64,000 nt of DNA from Xiphias gladius (taxonomy: Eukaryota > Chordata > Actinopteri > Istiophoriformes > Xiphiidae), in contig NC_053404.1 of assembly GCF_016859285.1 (NCBI RefSeq), forward strand, positions 21,448,105 to 21,512,104, given 5' to 3'. Under the pieces are notes generated by a model. It made no database searches. It was given only the letters and a program-made list of their open reading frames with translations, and was not told the DNA's origin. Numbering within the stretch: position 1 is the first letter of the stretch; each line of letters begins with the position of its first letter. The translations under genes were made by a program, and so were the position numbers. This document shows, in pieces, positions 1 through 14,536 of the stretch.

Positions 1-1052
1 ACCGTGCCTGTGGACCAGCAGACAGGGGATGGCGGTTTCCACTTTTGTACTTAATAGCTTGATTTATTGATCAGTTGATGAGAAAATAAATCAGCTACAG
101 TTTTGACTCTTGGATTAATCATTCGTCTCATCTTGTAGCACTTTAGATTGAGTATCTACATTCAGTTTCGTGGACAGACAGAGTGTCTTCTGTGGCGATC
201 TTAGGATTGCAGCTCTGCTTTTTGCGGGTGATCTCGTTCCGTCGGCCTCGTCGGGCCTGACTGCGAAGCCGCCGCGGTGAGAGACAGCCCCGCCGAGTCT
301 GAGCTTGTGGCACTCTCTTGAAAAACAGTAGGGTGCCCTCTTGTCGAGTTCGAGGAGTCTTAAGTGTCCTGAGAGCATCTGTGACGAGGGCGAGGCTGCA
401 GGGTGCGGTGCCAGGCTGCTGCGGTAAAAAAAAGGTGCTGAGTTTGAAGGAGACGCTGTTGATTTACCAGTCGAACTACACTCCCCTTAAGCCTGTTGAT
501 TAAAGAAATGAACGAGAACATTCCTCCTTGACAAGCAGTTCCAGAGTTGGTCGGGTTGGATGTCATTGTGAACCAGAGTAGACGAAGGAACAGCTGAAGA
601 TGAGCATTAGTCCAGACTTTACTTTGTTCTGTTTGGCTTCTGAAGCAGGAGAAAGTGATTTAAAATTTGTTGATTCAGATTTAACTTTCTTTAAAAACAC
701 AGAGCAGGTCTGTCGCTGGAGGACGGAGATTTTTATTTTCAGGGTTGTTTGTGGAATTCTCAGCCTCGTCACAGGGACGGACTGAAGTGAACTAAAGGGG
801 CAAGCACTCCAGAGTTTTTGAACATGATTGGTGTGAACGCACCCTTAGGCGCGTGTTTCTTACCTTCTTCACCTTCTTTCCCACCTCATTTCACCCCCCC
901 CGCCTCCTCCTGCATCACTTCCTCCTGACTTGCATCCTGATCACACTATGCAAACCCAAATCCTGATCCTGCTCTTCCTCCTCTACCCTGCCTGTTTTCT
1001 GCCTCTCTGTGTGTGTGTGTGTGCGTGCGTGTGTGCGTGCACGTGTGTCCAG
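1..1052 (+). other. tnik: tnik intron, no exon recognised
   Basis: Precedes the first recognised exon. Open frames here have no resemblance to the TNIK linker or kinase. The last 40 bases are a GT/GCGT repeat (1009-1050) running into the acceptor TCCAG at 1052. Confidence 0.6.
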
Positions 1053-4000
1053 ATGGCCCACCTGGTGCAGGTGAAGAGCCACGGCCTGTCAGGCTCCCAG
1101 TCTCTGTACGACCCCCACGGCGTGTCCTCCTCCTCCTCGGCGTCGCCCTCCCCCTCCCGGCCTCCCATGCCCCGGCAGAACTCCGACCCCACCTCCGACA
1201 CCCCTCCTCCCCCGCCCCTCGCCCGCCTGGCGCCCCCCCTCGACAAGCTGGACCGCAGCTCCTGGCTGCGGCAGGATGACGACATGCCCCCCAAGGTCTC
1301 TGCATGCCAAGACCCGTGTGTTGTTGTCCGAGGGTGTGTGTGTGTGTGGGAGAAAACTTTGCTTTTTCCTAATTTCTGTGTTTGCGATATGAATGTTTTC
1401 TTGTCTGTGTGCAGGTTTTTCTTTGTGTCTTACTTTGTGTTTCTATTAATTTTAGAAAAGAAGGCGATTGATGCCAACTGCAATAAAACAAAACAAATTT
1501 TAACAATCAACAAAAAAACCACGGTGCAAATTTGCCTCCCTCTGACCCCAACCACTGGTTCAAACACATCTATTAGTACTAGATCTGTTTCTAAAAAAAA
1601 GTGCACGTTCTCTGAGGGAATTTACTTTACTAAGTTGAACATGCTTCGCAGATGTTTTGAGGTTTGCTCAAAGTGGTGGTGGAATGTTTTGGATTCTGGC
1701 ACAATATGCCCTTTATACAAAGCTGCGTTCAGATCAAATGCAAAGCGAATTTCAGCACGGCTTTAGTTTAGTTTTTTTCAAGTCCGTGTTTATTTACCAA
1801 ACAACAGGCAATACACTGACTGTAAAGGCTTTAGCTGTAGCTGTGAAAAAAATTGGTTATTTTCCTCCAGCTTCTCTCGCTTTTCCTTGTCATGACCTAA
1901 AACGGCTGAAACTTTTTATACTCGCACGGATGCGTCTTGGCCTCAAGTTGCACCACCTAGTGCAGATTGACATCTGTCAGCATCCGCCCACATCTTTTTA
2001 CACGTACTCTTTCGCACCCCGAATAAAATGTGATTTGCTTTCAGTCTGAACTGCCCTTTTAAAAACGTGAATTAGGTCGGCCTATGGAATAAAATCGGGA
2101 AAGTTAGGCGTGAGTTCCAAGAGATTTTCTTAGGGACACTTTCCCAGTTTCCATGAAATGATCGATCTTTACAGTATTAGGTGGGAAAGTGGTTTCCAGT
2201 CTTGGGTCCAGAGGCTGTCCCTGCAGAGGACCTAGCATACCATCCATTTAAAATCACAACGTATGGATCATGACATGAAAATGTTTTTGCAGCTCTCAGT
2301 TCTGTACTAAATCATAGAGCAAAAATCTTTTCAGTTGATGCTGCCCCCTCCGATGAAACCTCATCAGACTGGGGTTTTGCGTTGGAGAGAGTCTGACATG
2401 AGAACATACTGCAGGTCCTGACCCCAGACGATTGCGTTATGTGTTTCCAGGTTCCACAGAGGACGACCTCCATCTCCCCTGCTTTGGTCAGGAAGAACTC
2501 TCCGGGAAATGGACCCGGCCTCGGTCCTCGGGCTGGAGCTCACCTCATACGTGCCAGGTACACGCAGTCGCATTTACATAAACTGTGCACGGCGAGATTC
2601 TCAAAGGAGGCGAAAATCCCCTCGTGGTGACCCCAGTATCTGACTGTGTGAACGGGTTTGTGTCCACGCACTGTGATTGATTACACGTGTGTGTCCACAA
2701 ACACACACACACGTAAACAGATCCAGTCCGGTTGGTTGGCCTTAAACCAAACAGACCAAATACAAATCATTAACAGATTAAACCTTTTCCACTCTTATTT
2801 AAAACAAAGAGTGATCCCCCACTGGTGTAATGACACAAATGGATGCAAATAGGCATCAGTTTCAGAGTTTTGTGGTGTGACCCAACCACCACTGTCCTGT
2901 TGTATAATATCTTTTTTTTTTTTTTAGTTTCCTGGCAGTTTAGGGCAGAAATGATCTATTTTTTTCCCTATATTTTATTAGGCAAACACACACACACGGA
3001 TACCCGTACACACGTACACACAGGCAAATAGCTCGGATGCAGAGCTGAGTGTGAGTGTGTGTGTGTCTGATGTGGAAACGCAGGTGTGTGTGTGTGTGTG
3101 TTGTTGTTTTTTTTCTTTAATAGTTCAGAGCAGGGTTTCAACAGTTTCCTGCATGAATGAGACAGCGCTGTGTTTGTGTTGCCATAGCAACCCCGACCTG
3201 CGGAGGATCGACGTTTCCATGGAGACGCCCCTAAAGAGGACGAGCAGCGGCAGCTCCTCCAGCTCGAGCACCCCCAGCTCCCAGGGAGGCTCCAACGAGC
3301 GAGGTGCGCACTCACGCCTTTGCACCTCCACACTTGCGAGGACCCCGGTCCCTAAGTGTTACTTTGCATTTATTGTGAAATTAAAAAGCAACTAAAACTA
3401 AGTGAATCCAGCCTCTACAGGAACAAGAGATGGCTAGATGCCATCCACAGTTGTCCTGGAAAATCTCCTTAATTTTCCAAAAGCAAACTCGCTGTCTCAG
3501 AGTAACTCCACTTTCCAGAATGAAAAATGTCTTAACGTTTTAAAAATGTTCCTTAACTTTCCAAATTGTCCTCAGTTACCAAAAACACCCTCACTTTTCT
3601 AAAATGTCTTCACCTTCCAGAATGATAAATGTCCATTCTTTGTCAAAATGTCCTACTTCTAACATGATAAATGTCCTCACTTTCCAAAAAATGTCCTCAG
3701 TTGCAGAAATAATGTGGGCACTTTGCAAAGTTGTCTTAACTTTTCACAAATGCCCTTAATTTAATAAAGAAATGGCTTCACTTTCTGAAAATGTTCCCAA
3801 TTTCCAATAAAGTCCTTGCTTATCTAAAAATATATTCACTTTTCAGAATGTCCACATTTTCTCAAGCTGTCTTAACCTGCCAAAAATGTTCCCGCTTTCC
3901 CCAAAATATCTCTTTCCAAAAGTGCTCACTTTCTGAAAATGTTTTTGTTTTTCAAAACTGTTATTTTCCAAAAAAAATGTCCGTCCTTCCCCTCAATTTT

Positions 4001-4445
4001 CTAACTTTCCAAAAACGTCCTGGCTTATCTCAAAATTTCCTCTCAAGGTCTAAAACCTAAACGGGTCCTTACAAAGACAGAAGTACGAGTGCATGCGCAA
4101 GTGACGGGCTTCTTTTTGACACGTGTGTGTGTGTGTGTGTCTTCAGGCAATTCCGCCACTAAGACTGAAGGCTCGACGCTTTCTTCCCATGACACCAAAG
4201 ACGACGGCAGAGAGGTGACGCGTCCCAGCAGGCCGGCAGTGAGTACACACATCGTACGCTCACGCACAACCGCACAAACACACACACACACACACACACA
4301 CGCTGCATGTACACGTACGTGCGCTATGGCTCATAAATGACAGGCATGCAGACAGGCACCTGTGTCCCAGACCCGCAAACTCCCGTGTAATCACATAGCT
4401 CACGTTAAATATACAGTAGAACATGTTGCAGAACACGCACGCACG

Positions 4446-4497
<52 letters not shown>

Positions 4498-7400
4498 GAC
4501 AGACCGACTCTTTTCTCTGAACTAACCACGTTGCTGTTTCATTTTCACTCTCCTCCTCTTCTCATCCTTTCCTCCATCCCTCCTTCCGTCGTGCGTCAGA
4601 GCTATAAGAAAGCTGTAGACGAGGTCAGTGGCATTCCTCCTCCTTCACCCCCCTTTTCCCGCCGCCATCACTCGTCCGTTCGCTCTCCCCGGCAGTTTCT
4701 CGCGCCGCCCCGGAAAGTTTCGGATATGTCGTTCCTCGCGTCGGCGAAAGATTGGGAGAAGATGAGCTGCTCACTGGCGAGCAGGGCGTGAACCTGAGCA
4801 TTCACTTCTCTGTACCTTCTCCTTTTTAAAATACAGGTTGATTAAGGGCAATAAATAACTTTTAAATATATACTTATCTCAAACCATATAATTACAACCC
4901 TTATGTCAAAACAGGCCTGGTTTTAAATAGCGTTATTTACCCTTCAAGTGAAGGACCTTTAACACAGACACCACAGGTCATTTTTACATATTACGACCAA
5001 TATCGATATTTAACAATATATTGGCCAGTTTCAAACACATGACCTAAACAAACATGTGAGCCAGCCTGTATTATGAATTTTCTTGTCGTCTGTAAATCAT
5101 CTATATATAGTCATTTATCCACTGGCGCATATTTATCTCTGCAGGCAAACTACGAAAGCTATTTTTGGAGTTTTGTTTGGCAATTTTCCTGCTACCCTTT
5201 CTGCCGACATGTACAGCATCAGTGCTATTCGCGCTACTATCTGCTGGTCAGTCGGTATCTATAGCGTGTTGCCCTTCCATTAGGAGCTTAACTGTATTGT
5301 CTTGAAAGAGAGGATGTAGTCCCTCATAAGCACAGTCTGAAAAACATCATTCAGCTCCTTCAGGGCTCCTTTTCGTCTCACTGTTGTGCATCCACTTACT
5401 CCCCGTTCTCATGTTTCATTTCCGCTATCACGAACTCTCTCTCGCTCCCATTTATTCTCTTCTCTCTCTCTCTTTCTCTCATCAGGAGGAGTTGGTAAGA
5501 TAACCTCCCTCCCCAGTCCTCCCACCACCACCGCCACCACCTCAATCACAGCTCCCCCATCTCTTCCTGTCACTTAGCCTCTGGCACGCCGCTAACGGTC
5601 AAAATGCCGCAGAGACTGAATTTAAAAGTACCCCCCCCCCCCGAACTTTAACCTTTAACCTCTAACCCTTGACGCTCCTGCACTGAGGCATCCGTAGTTT
5701 GACTCCCGTCCTCTCTCCTCTCCCTGCACTGTCCGCAGATGAACCTCATTAACAGCTTGCGACCCTTTTATTCTTCTTTTCTGCTTGGTTTAAAAGACAC
5801 TATACTTTCAGGGTGTCCTTACAGACCACTGGTTACTGTCGCATCCTTTCACCGGACCTTTATTTGCAGCTGCAGCTGAAACCAAACGAGATATCTATGT
5901 AATAAACAGCCTCCAAAGATGGACAAATGTCTTTCCACCTGTAATGTAGAATGACCAGAGGCACTGAAAATTTATCAGCAACTATTTTAATAATCCATTA
6001 ATCGTTTAAGTCAAACATTCTTTTGTTTTAGCTTCTCAAATATCTAAATTTCCTGCTTTTCCTTGTCTAAACATGATATTAGAATAAGTATCTTTGGGTT
6101 TTTGGACTGTTGGTCATTCCAAACAAGACACTTGACGACAAAACCTTGGGCTTTAAGAAATTGCGATGAACACAGTATATAAATAAAAAAATGATCAGCG
6201 GATTAATGGATTATGAAAATAATAAACTCTCCGACCAACCAGCAAACGAGAGAGATATGCTGGGTAATCACTAGGCAGATGTTTGAGAATAGAAAGAATG
6301 ATACAAAACCCACAATGTTTTCTTAAAATTAAGCCTGTAATGATGAAAGCGGTGATGTAAGAATAGTCATCATGTAAAAATAGTATTTAGTGCATGAATG
6401 TTAGCATGACAAACACCTGAAAACGTGCTGTCCGTAGTCTGTAGGGACAACGTCCCTCAACCAGCTGGGAATGAAACCTTGTCTCGAGCTCTGAGCTTTG
6501 CTTTCATGACGTTTCCGGCTGTCTTCCTGTCCTGCAGGACCTGACGGCTCTGGCCAAGGAGCTGAGAGAGCTGCGGCAGGGGGAGGAAACCAGCCGCCCG
6601 CCCGTCAAAGTGACGGACTACTCGTCGTCCAGCGAGGAGTCTCACAGCAGCGAGGACGAGGAGGGGGAGGGCGGCGCCAATGACGGAACAGTGGCTGTCA
6701 GCGATATACCACGCATCATGTGAGCATTTAGCATTTAGGTTTGGTTCCTGATAAAATTCAACACACTTCTCCACTGAGCAGAAGAAGGAGTTGCACTGTG
6801 AGGAAGAAGGACGCAATCGCCCACTGGCGTCCCGCACACCGGCGCATACGCTGTCCTACAGTCCTTTTCCCTCGGACCACCTTCAGTGTGCTGCTCCAGT
6901 TGACATCAAAGCGTAACTCAGGACGTCCTGAAAATCTTGTTTTTTACTGACCTCCAGCGGTCTAACGTCTCACCTTGCGACAGTGGCCTGCCGACATCGC
7001 TGCGCTGACCACACGCGGAGGTTAAACGGGCTTGGAACTTTCACCCAGAGGGGGCAGCCAAACACCACTTTTCACCGTGGGGTTAAGTTTTTCTTCAACA
7101 AGCTCAAATTCCAACTGTACCTCTGAACCTGAAGGTCTGGACCCCCCCCCCCAAGGGGTTTCAAGATAAATCCACCAGGGCCCACAAGATTAAAGACATA
7201 AGAAAGAGAAAATCTGTTTCTGAAAACAGCTTCCTTTAAATTACACAATCACGAGAAGGAAGAATCACTGTTCGGTTTAACTGTTCCCGTCTAATGGCCA
7301 CAACTAGATCCTAACATGTGAAGAGGGGTCAAAAATACATACAGACGTAGACTTGACACTCTTTAACATGACCCGTACAAACCCTTAAGATCGTCTTTCC

Positions 7401-10400
7401 ACCTGATAACTGAAATTCTTCAGTGGCTCTTTTCAACAAAACGAGAAATAGTTCTTTTCATAGCCTCGTCAAACCTTCTGCATTAATTTAACCAAAATAA
7501 GATACAACCCAGACAAGTCACTGGAGCTATTTGGATGAATATTGAGAAGCATATTTAAAAGATCATTTGTCAAAACACGTAAAAATTAAACAAAAAGATA
7601 CAAGTGTTGACATCTGTCTTTCAGGCCAGCAGCAAGTCAAGGTACAAACGAGTCCTTCGGCATGATGGGAGGCCATAACGACACCCACGGCGACTCGTAT
7701 GGAAACAGCTCCCAGGACGGCACCCTGATGATGCGTGAGGTAAGCCGCCCCTCAGTTTTGACCTTTGACCCGGGGTGTGACATGGAGCCCCGCTGACTCC
7801 ACAGAAAACCAACACCCAGCGCTCAGAGGCTCATTCACCAGCTCTGCATGCCTGGCTGTTTCCTGTTTTTGTTCTGGTCTGTGTGTGCGTGAATAACGCA
7901 CATTGAGCGTGGAGAGTTGGTGCGATCGCTCATCTGGTGTGTGTTGGGCTTTACCCTCGTATACCCCAGAGGTGATTTTAAAAAATACACGTAAAAATCG
8001 GCCCCTCAGCTTCACCCTGGAACGGATGATGTGATCTAAACCTATGTACATCTCGATAGATTGTCACATTTTTCCTTGTTGATGATAAAGGTAACGATAA
8101 GTGTTTTTAATACACCGACGCATGGCATTTCCCTAGTCTGGATCAACTGCTGACCAGTTAAAGACTCTGGACTTTGGGCTGACCGGTTGGATGTCAGTGG
8201 CTGTTGCAGCCTTTCTTCCTTTAATTATTTGCGATTCAGACTGTTTATTCATTTAACTTTAACTGTGACGATGACAGTAAATTTAGTTCTGCGAGAGATT
8301 CACAATGTCGTAGTTAAATAAATTCGGTTTATTGTCGAGCTCGTGAGCCAGTGATTTAGTTTAATTGATTATATATTTACTGTAGATTACTGCAAATAAT
8401 AATTATTACAAGTGCACCCACTAATTATTTCCATTATTGATTAGTCTTCTGATTATTTTATTGATAATCAATAACTTATTTAGTCGATGAAATGTTCAAA
8501 AGCAAAATAAGCGATCAAAAACCCCAAATACATTTCATTTACTGTCAAAATTAACTCGAGAGAAGCTGGAACCAGCCAATTTTTTTATATTTTTGCTTTA
8601 AAAAAATGAATCACATATGATCAATGGAGTTGATTTTCCGTTGTCAACTTAGCGATCAGCTTTGTAATCAGTTCAGCTCAATGTGTGTGCTCATGTATTC
8701 ATTATTATTATTATTATCATTTTGTATCTTGTTGGACATTTTCGAGGAATTTTGGGGGCAAGAAAATGTTCAAAAGTCCCAAATATCAGCAGTACCAATA
8801 CAGCAAATATCGATTTATGGGATTTATGGGTTTTAATCCAGTACCATCACTGTTGGCCTGCATGGAGACATGTCGCTGCAGGCAGCCTGTTGGTGTGTGT
8901 GGGCAGACTGTATGAAACACAGACATGATAAGAAGGATGAAGGGCCACCTTTCCCTGTTGAAAGCCTCTGGGTTCAGTACCCACCCACCCCTTTCTAAGA
9001 ATCAATGCAAAACGCAGAAACAAACACACCCGCCCACGGCGGGGTTCAGCTTCCTCCCTCCACCACCCGACCTGTCAATCACAGCCTCGCCGCACAGTAG
9101 CTCCCCCCCGTCGCCCCTCCTCTCTCTTTTTCCAGAAACATGGGGCACGGAGGCGGAGCTCTACCGCCGGCAACGGTTTCCCCAGCAACGCTAATCTGTT
9201 CCCTGGCAACACCAATCTCCCCGATTTGGTGCAGCAAAGCACCTCCCCCCTGGTCTCCCCTGGCGACGCCTCCGGGGCCCAAGTAGGTGGAGCAGCACCC
9301 GAACATCGGCCCCGAAACCCCCACACCTGATCCTGACAGACCGGCACCCTGTCACCTGTTCACCCTGCTGCCCTGCTCACCCCGTCGCCTGCCTACCAAC
9401 CTGCTACCAGCTGTTTATTTGGCCCTTTGTCGGGGCAGGACATTACCGGCAGCCACCAGAGAAACACCAGTAGAGTTAAGATGGCTGGTTGTCAGATCTA
9501 CGACATAAAAATGTGGGCGTTGATGTTGAAGTACGCTCGGTGACTAAGGCCTCTGACTTAAAAAAAAACAACAGCGTTGCTGTCTGCTTTTCTTGCAGCT
9601 GGTTTAACTCCACTTCTCCAACTGCAAAGTGTCAACCTGCAGGCTGTAACTAATAGTGACGGATTTTTGAGAAGCTTTAAATACAGAAATAGTTTTTCCA
9701 GTATAAGTGCACACGAACGCATCGTTTTAGCAGACATCAGTTAAAAATTTCAACTGCATTCACATACCAGCATTTAGAGAACAAAGCTTGTGGTGTTTAA
9801 TATTTTTGTTACCGTCACCAAATCTTCATAAAAAGTCTGACCCTCAACACTTAACCTCCGAGCCCACCGGTTCCCTCTGAAGCTGTAAATCTTTAAAAAC
9901 ACCTCACAAATGTGTAGTTTGATTTAAATACAAGGCTCGTTAGTTTCCTAGAACAGCTGGACACTGTAGTTGCTAACAAACATACAGGAGGAAATTGTGT
10001 ATTTGTTCGGGACTATTTTCGGCGGCGTATTAACCCACATGATCCTCTAAAGGAAGGCGTAATGTGGTAACGACCAATCTCAAATTACTAGATTGCAAAG
10101 TAATGCGTTTCTGACGCATAGGCTGAAAAGGTTTGCTAGTTGTATTGTTTCGATACTTAATAATGATTAAAACAGTTAATAAAGCATGAAAATGTTTCAA
10201 CTTCTCATCCGATTGACCAGTCAGTCGTTTAGCTGCTCTACTCGGCTTCACGTTGTTTTCACCTCTCTGCATCAGAGGGAAAAAAAAAAAACAAAAACAG
10301 GATTGATAGGAAATGAGATTCTAAGTATGAAAATCAAAAATGACAACACGTGGCACCTTTAATTTCCTGCCCTGTCCTGTTTGGCTCCAGTGTTTCCCCC

Positions 10401-13400
10401 CACAGATGGAACAAACTGGATTTTATTTCCCTCCCCGCTCCACTCGTTTGATCCCTCCCTTTATCCTCCTCCCTGTTCCTGAGCACATGACACAGGTAGC
10501 TGACTATATAAAGGAAACATGGGGGGTTAGTTTAAGTCCTAATAAAAGTGGACTTATCCGGGATGAGGCTTAATTGGATTTCTCAGACCAGTTTTTATTG
10601 TTGCAACACAAAGAAAGGAAGAAAAGAAGAAAGAGAGAATGAATGAATGAATGAAACAAACTAATACCTCTTGTGGAACCGAGTTTTACTGGCTCACCAT
10701 GTTCAGAAACTCTCCACGTCTTTCCCTTATTTTGACAGTTACCTGTTTCATTTAAGTTTTCGCCAAACTAACAAACCATGAGCCAAACACGTGACTGTGA
10801 GTAACCTGTGTTTCTGTGATCGGCAGTATGGGATGGGAAGCGGCGGGGGCTCCAAGGCCTCCTTCACACCGTTCGTTGATCCGAGGGTCTACGGGACGTC
10901 CCCGACTGATGACGATGACAACAACTCTGCTTCGGGTACGTTTCACGGAGTTGCGTCTGGGGGTTGGGACCTCACAGGGGGGTCACAAGACGAACCAAAG
11001 GGGTCTCGAGACAGTTACCGGTGTGGGACATGAGGAAGACAACGTTACGCTAAGCCACGCACATTTTATGTTAAGAAAAAGAGACAAGACTTCGCTTCAT
11101 ACCAGGGTGTCACAAGCAAAAACGCCTGGGAACCGCTGTTGTAGTGAAATGTGAATAATTAAGTGCTTAACAAAAGCTGCTACTCCTCCTACCAAAAAAA
11201 AAAAAAAGGCTTTTTTTTCTTGTTAATAATGATGAATAAGTAGCTCTAGTTATCATTTTAAAAGTCACGATAGATCAAAAAGATTTCCGCTGTTCTGTAC
11301 TAATATTTGTGTGTTTTCGAACAAAATCTTCTTGTCCTTCATTAATTCAGAAGTCAGAGTTATTTATCACAGCATCACAGGAGTTGGTCTACGCTTGAAG
11401 TTTGTTGAATTTGAATAGATCATTCGACGAGTTGGAAAAAAAAAGGGCTTCAAATATTTACACTCAATGACTTATTGATGGTTTTCTTTTTATTCTCACA
11501 ATATAACAGCCATATTTTGGTGGTTATGGCTCATTCAAATGCCCCAGTTGGAAATTAGGTAAAAAGTAAATGCCCTTATAGAACTGTAGGAAACGGTGAG
11601 TAAAATCATCCAGCAGATGATGAGCTGTAGGTAACATTGCGTTGTTTGTACGGTGTGTTGCAGCGCTGTTCGCCGATGAGCTGCTGAAGCAGGAGCAGGA
11701 GCAGGCGAGGCTCAACGAGGCCAGAAAGATCTCCGTGGTCAACGTCAACCCCACCAACATCAGACCGCACAGCGACACGCCCGAGATCCGCAAGTACAAG
11801 AAACGCTTCAACTCTGAGATCCTCTGTGCAGCTCTCTGGGGTGAGACAGTCAGGGAAAGAACCTCACAACAATCATACTAGTCACGGACTAATACACAGG
11901 CGGTAAAAATCAGACTCTTGTGGGTTTGTCCAGGAGTGAACCTGCTGGTGGGGACGGAGAACGGCCTGATGCTGCTGGATCGAAGCGGTCAGGGCAAAGT
12001 TTACAACCTGATCAACCGACGGCGCTTCCAACAGATGGACGTCCTGGAGGGACTCAACGTCCTGGTCACCATCTCAGGTTGGTGTGCCCCTTTAAAGCCT
12101 GGGACCTTAACTGTTGGACAGCAGGCGGGGAGGCCAGGTGGTCGGGACATAAAAATACCTCCGCTCTTCAAATTCAACAAAGATCCCTTTAGTTTTGTCG
12201 TGTTGCTGATGTTGAAATGAGTTTTGAGGATTTAGCTTCTCGTGAAGAAAGGACATCTGAGCATGGACGTGTCTTCGTGACCTCTGCTAACGTCAGATTT
12301 GGGGGGGGGGCTGCATCCCACAGTTTTTGTAACCTTCTGAAACCGACAATCCGACAGTCACACCCACTTCATGTAGTGATTGTTGTAGAGATGAGAAAGT
12401 ATCAAGGGATTGAAGTTCTCTCTCAGTTCTTTTTAATTCTCGACACGACTGTTTTTGTCCTTTTTCCTGTGAACAAACAAGTGCAACGCTATGAATGTCG
12501 TCAAGTTCGAGACTAGTTCTCCACATGTGCAGAGCAAATGTCTTCCCTGTGCTCCGGCCTGCACGTTGACCTAGCCAGTTCTTTTCTTACCCGCTGCCCC
12601 TATGTTGAAAACCTTCTGCTTTCTTTTTCCGGCTCCTTGCCTTTCGCTCAGCACTACATCCGAGTCCTCGGTTTTTTCATGAGCCGTTTTTGCTGATCTT
12701 TCATTTAAGCCTCTGTTATTGTTTTTGTCCTCAGTGTTGCCTGTTTCCCTTCGGTTACGGTTGTCTGTCTAATTTTCAAGTGCTCCCTACTGGTTTGGAG
12801 TACAGATGGAAAACAAAACAAGACGCTGAACGAAGATGTTTCTATTTTTTGCCAGATTTGACTTTTCTCCTTGTGTATTGCTGCCTTCATAGAGAAAGCA
12901 CTCTCTGATCAGATCTGGCTTTGATGGCTTAGAAATGAGGCGCTTTGAACTGATGCGACAATAGGTCACATTGGGAGGAGAGTATGGAATGTAAGACCTG
13001 AAAATAAACGCAAATGCACATGCAAGATGAACGTTATTTCTCCTCTTTTTCCGAACCAGGAAAGAAGAACAAGCTGCGCGTTTACTACCTGTCCTGGCTC
13101 AGGAACAGGATATTACACAATGACCCTGAGGTGGAAAAGAAGCAGGGTTGGATCACTGTTGGAGATCTGGAGGGCTGCGTGCACTACAAAGTCGGTGAGA
13201 AGACTCGTTCGTGTGTGTTGTCAGGACAGGAGTCTGTGAACACAGCAGATTATAGGGACTCACCTCCGAATTTGGAATAAGTTAACCAAGCGCTTGTTTA
13301 TCGTTAAGGTTCGGGTTGGACGTGAAAATGTTCACATTTCTTCTAGTGACAAATTTAAAGTCTCCAAAGCAACCGGGGTACATGAATGCTTTTTGAACAG

Positions 13401-14488
13401 TAGATCAAGCACACTATGGCTGGGGGTCTTCCTGAGAGTTTGCTACATATCTGATTTGTTTTAACTTTGCTCTGCCCTGTTCTGCAGTGAAGTACGAGAG
13501 GATTAAATTCTTGGTGATTGCTCTGAAGAACTCAGTGGAGATCTACGCCTGGGCGCCCAAACCTTACCACAAGTTCATGGCCTTCAAGGTAAGATGCGTC
13601 AGGATGTGCTCAAGGCCTGACAGAAGCAGATGCGCGGCACGATGTTCATTTATTATTATGCATTTCTCCGTGATGAGACCTCGCTGAGATACTGGATGGG
13701 GAGAAAACGAGAAAACCTTGCACAGAAGATCAGTAAATCAATAGCAGACAAAAGGAGTACCAACACGTGTGAACCTGCTGGTGGGGGACACACGTGGCAT
13801 TAAACAATGTGAAAGACAGAAACTAGATATATCAGCTAACCAACCCATAAACTAAAAAGCAAAGAAATAAATTGCAGGAGTCGTTTTGATTGATTCAAAT
13901 ACAAATCGGCTTCTTACGACAATGTTTTACTAATGAGTTTCAGTATTCAATAAGACACTGCACTAGAATAAAGAAAGGATACCTGATGATTGCCCTTGTA
14001 TTGCGTATCTGTGGAATTATTTACAGATAGATGTCAACGCCCTATTTTCGCTCCACAGACCTGACTGTATATGTTTCAATATTAAATGGGCTTTGTTGGG
14101 CTACTGGCGATACTGTTTTAATTATCACTATTATTATTATTATTTCTGTGTTTATTTTTTCGTGGTTGAGGAGTGTGTCTCTTCTTTTGGGAGAGTTGAA
14201 GGTCTTTAAAGCTGCTAACCAATTTTAATTAGTTTTCCTTTGTTGCCTGTACCTCAGATGTTTAATTAGTCCCTTGTTCTCTTTCTCTCTGTCTGTCAGT
14301 CATTCACTGACCTACAGCATCGCCCCCTGCTGGTTGACCTGACCGTGGAGGAGGGACAGAGGTTAAAAGTCATCTACGGCTCCAGTGTGGGCTTCCACGT
14401 CATCGATGTGGACTCTGGCAACCCCTACGACATCTACATCCCTTCACATGTAAGAGTCTGTGTGTGTTTGTTTGTTTGTTTGTTTGTT

Positions 14489-14536
<48 letters not shown>

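Noticed and set aside
930-1766. 278-residue plus-strand open frame
   Set aside because: It reads through the tnik exon (1053-1295) and both flanking introns; only the middle part is protein-like, and splice sites bound it.
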